Below, in pieces: positions 4,946-5,133 of a stretch of 5,133 nucleotides of DNA. Within the stretch, counting starts at the first letter, position 1. Each line of letters opens with the position of its first letter. The translations under genes and the position numbers were made by a program. The DNA is from Actinomycetota bacterium (lineage in GTDB: Bacteria; Actinomycetota; Thermoleophilia; Gaiellales; Gaiellaceae): NCBI GenBank assembly GCA_013694685.1, contig JACDBY010000053.1, positions 1 to 5,133 of the forward strand, given 5' to 3'. Under the pieces are notes generated by a model. It searched no databases and was not told the origin of the DNA. It saw only the letters and a list, made by a program, of their open reading frames with translations.

Positions 4946-5133
4946 ATGACGATTGCCGACATCGGCCACTGCGCCGGGAGTGGCGCGGCACCGATCGACG
5001 GCACCACCGAGCCGGGTGACCCGTCGACCGCCGTCTGCCCCGCGTGCTCCGGCCGCGTCGAGTTGCGCGCCGACGGCGCTCTGTCGTTCCACGAGTCGTC
5101 GCCGCTCGAGGAGCGGGAAGAGGTGTCCGGGAC
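4946..5133 (+). CDS. Small cysteine-containing, possibly zinc-ribbon protein (5' part, runs off right edge)
   Basis: The open frame from ATG 4946 continues for 62 codons to the window edge with no stop. It begins MTIADIGHCAGSGAAPIDG and contains VCPACSGRVELRADGALSFH at about residues 30-49. Cys9, Cys31 and Cys34, with His8 or His49 nearby, could bind a metal ion in the manner of small zinc ribbons; CPAC followed by a short beta-like stretch supports this. The tail seen so far is acidic (SSPLEEREEV). I do not recognise a named family. It is separated from the VOC gene by a strong stem-loop, so it is probably a separate transcript. Its true length and function are unknown. Confidence 0.65.
   Translation, partial: MTIADIGHCAGSGAAPIDGTTEPGDPSTAVCPACSGRVELRADGALSFHESSPLEEREEVSG

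Overview
The window is high-GC bacterial DNA with strong G/C bias at third codon positions and long spurious open frames opposite the real genes. The gene families present (circularly permuted ATP-grasp, YCII-like protein, hydrolase-LuxR fusion, VOC protein, GNAT acetyltransferase) and the GC content suggest an actinobacterium, perhaps of the Thermoleophilia/Solirubrobacterales type. This is an inference from gene content; no rRNA or other taxonomic marker is present. No tRNA, rRNA, CRISPR array, insertion sequence or transposase was seen.

Layout: (1) 1-965, minus strand: 5' two thirds of a circularly permuted type 2 ATP-grasp gene that runs off the left edge. (2) 966-1179: divergent intergenic region. 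(3) 1180-1830, plus strand: an intact glutathione S-transferase-like gene with a strong ribosome binding site. (4) 1909-2612: a patch of gene debris. On the minus strand a YCII-like gene start is joined to the tail of a cupin gene and broken by a frameshift and a TAG stop. On the plus strand lies the C-terminal end of a short-chain dehydrogenase, without its front and with a 66-bp in-frame tandem duplication. (5) 2711-3730, minus strand: an alpha/beta hydrolase fused to a LuxR-type DNA-binding domain. (6) Divergently, 3772-4305, plus strand: a GNAT acetyltransferase; the gap between the two carries four copies of the heptamer TGGCCCG/CGGGCCA in overlapping inverted repeats. (7) 4446-4829, plus strand: a VOC/glyoxalase-like protein with a near-perfect Shine-Dalgarno, followed by a 12-bp perfect stem-loop that probably ends transcription. 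(8) 4946 to the right edge, plus strand: start of a small cysteine-containing protein.

The genes do not form an obvious single pathway. They look like independent single-gene units of an accessory or lineage-specific neighbourhood. I do not see a clear new defence, secretion or biosynthetic system. The observations most worth following are the chimeric and decayed genes at 1909-2612, the unusual nucleophile elbow (A-C-S-C-A) of the hydrolase-LuxR fusion, and the candidate operator array in front of that gene.
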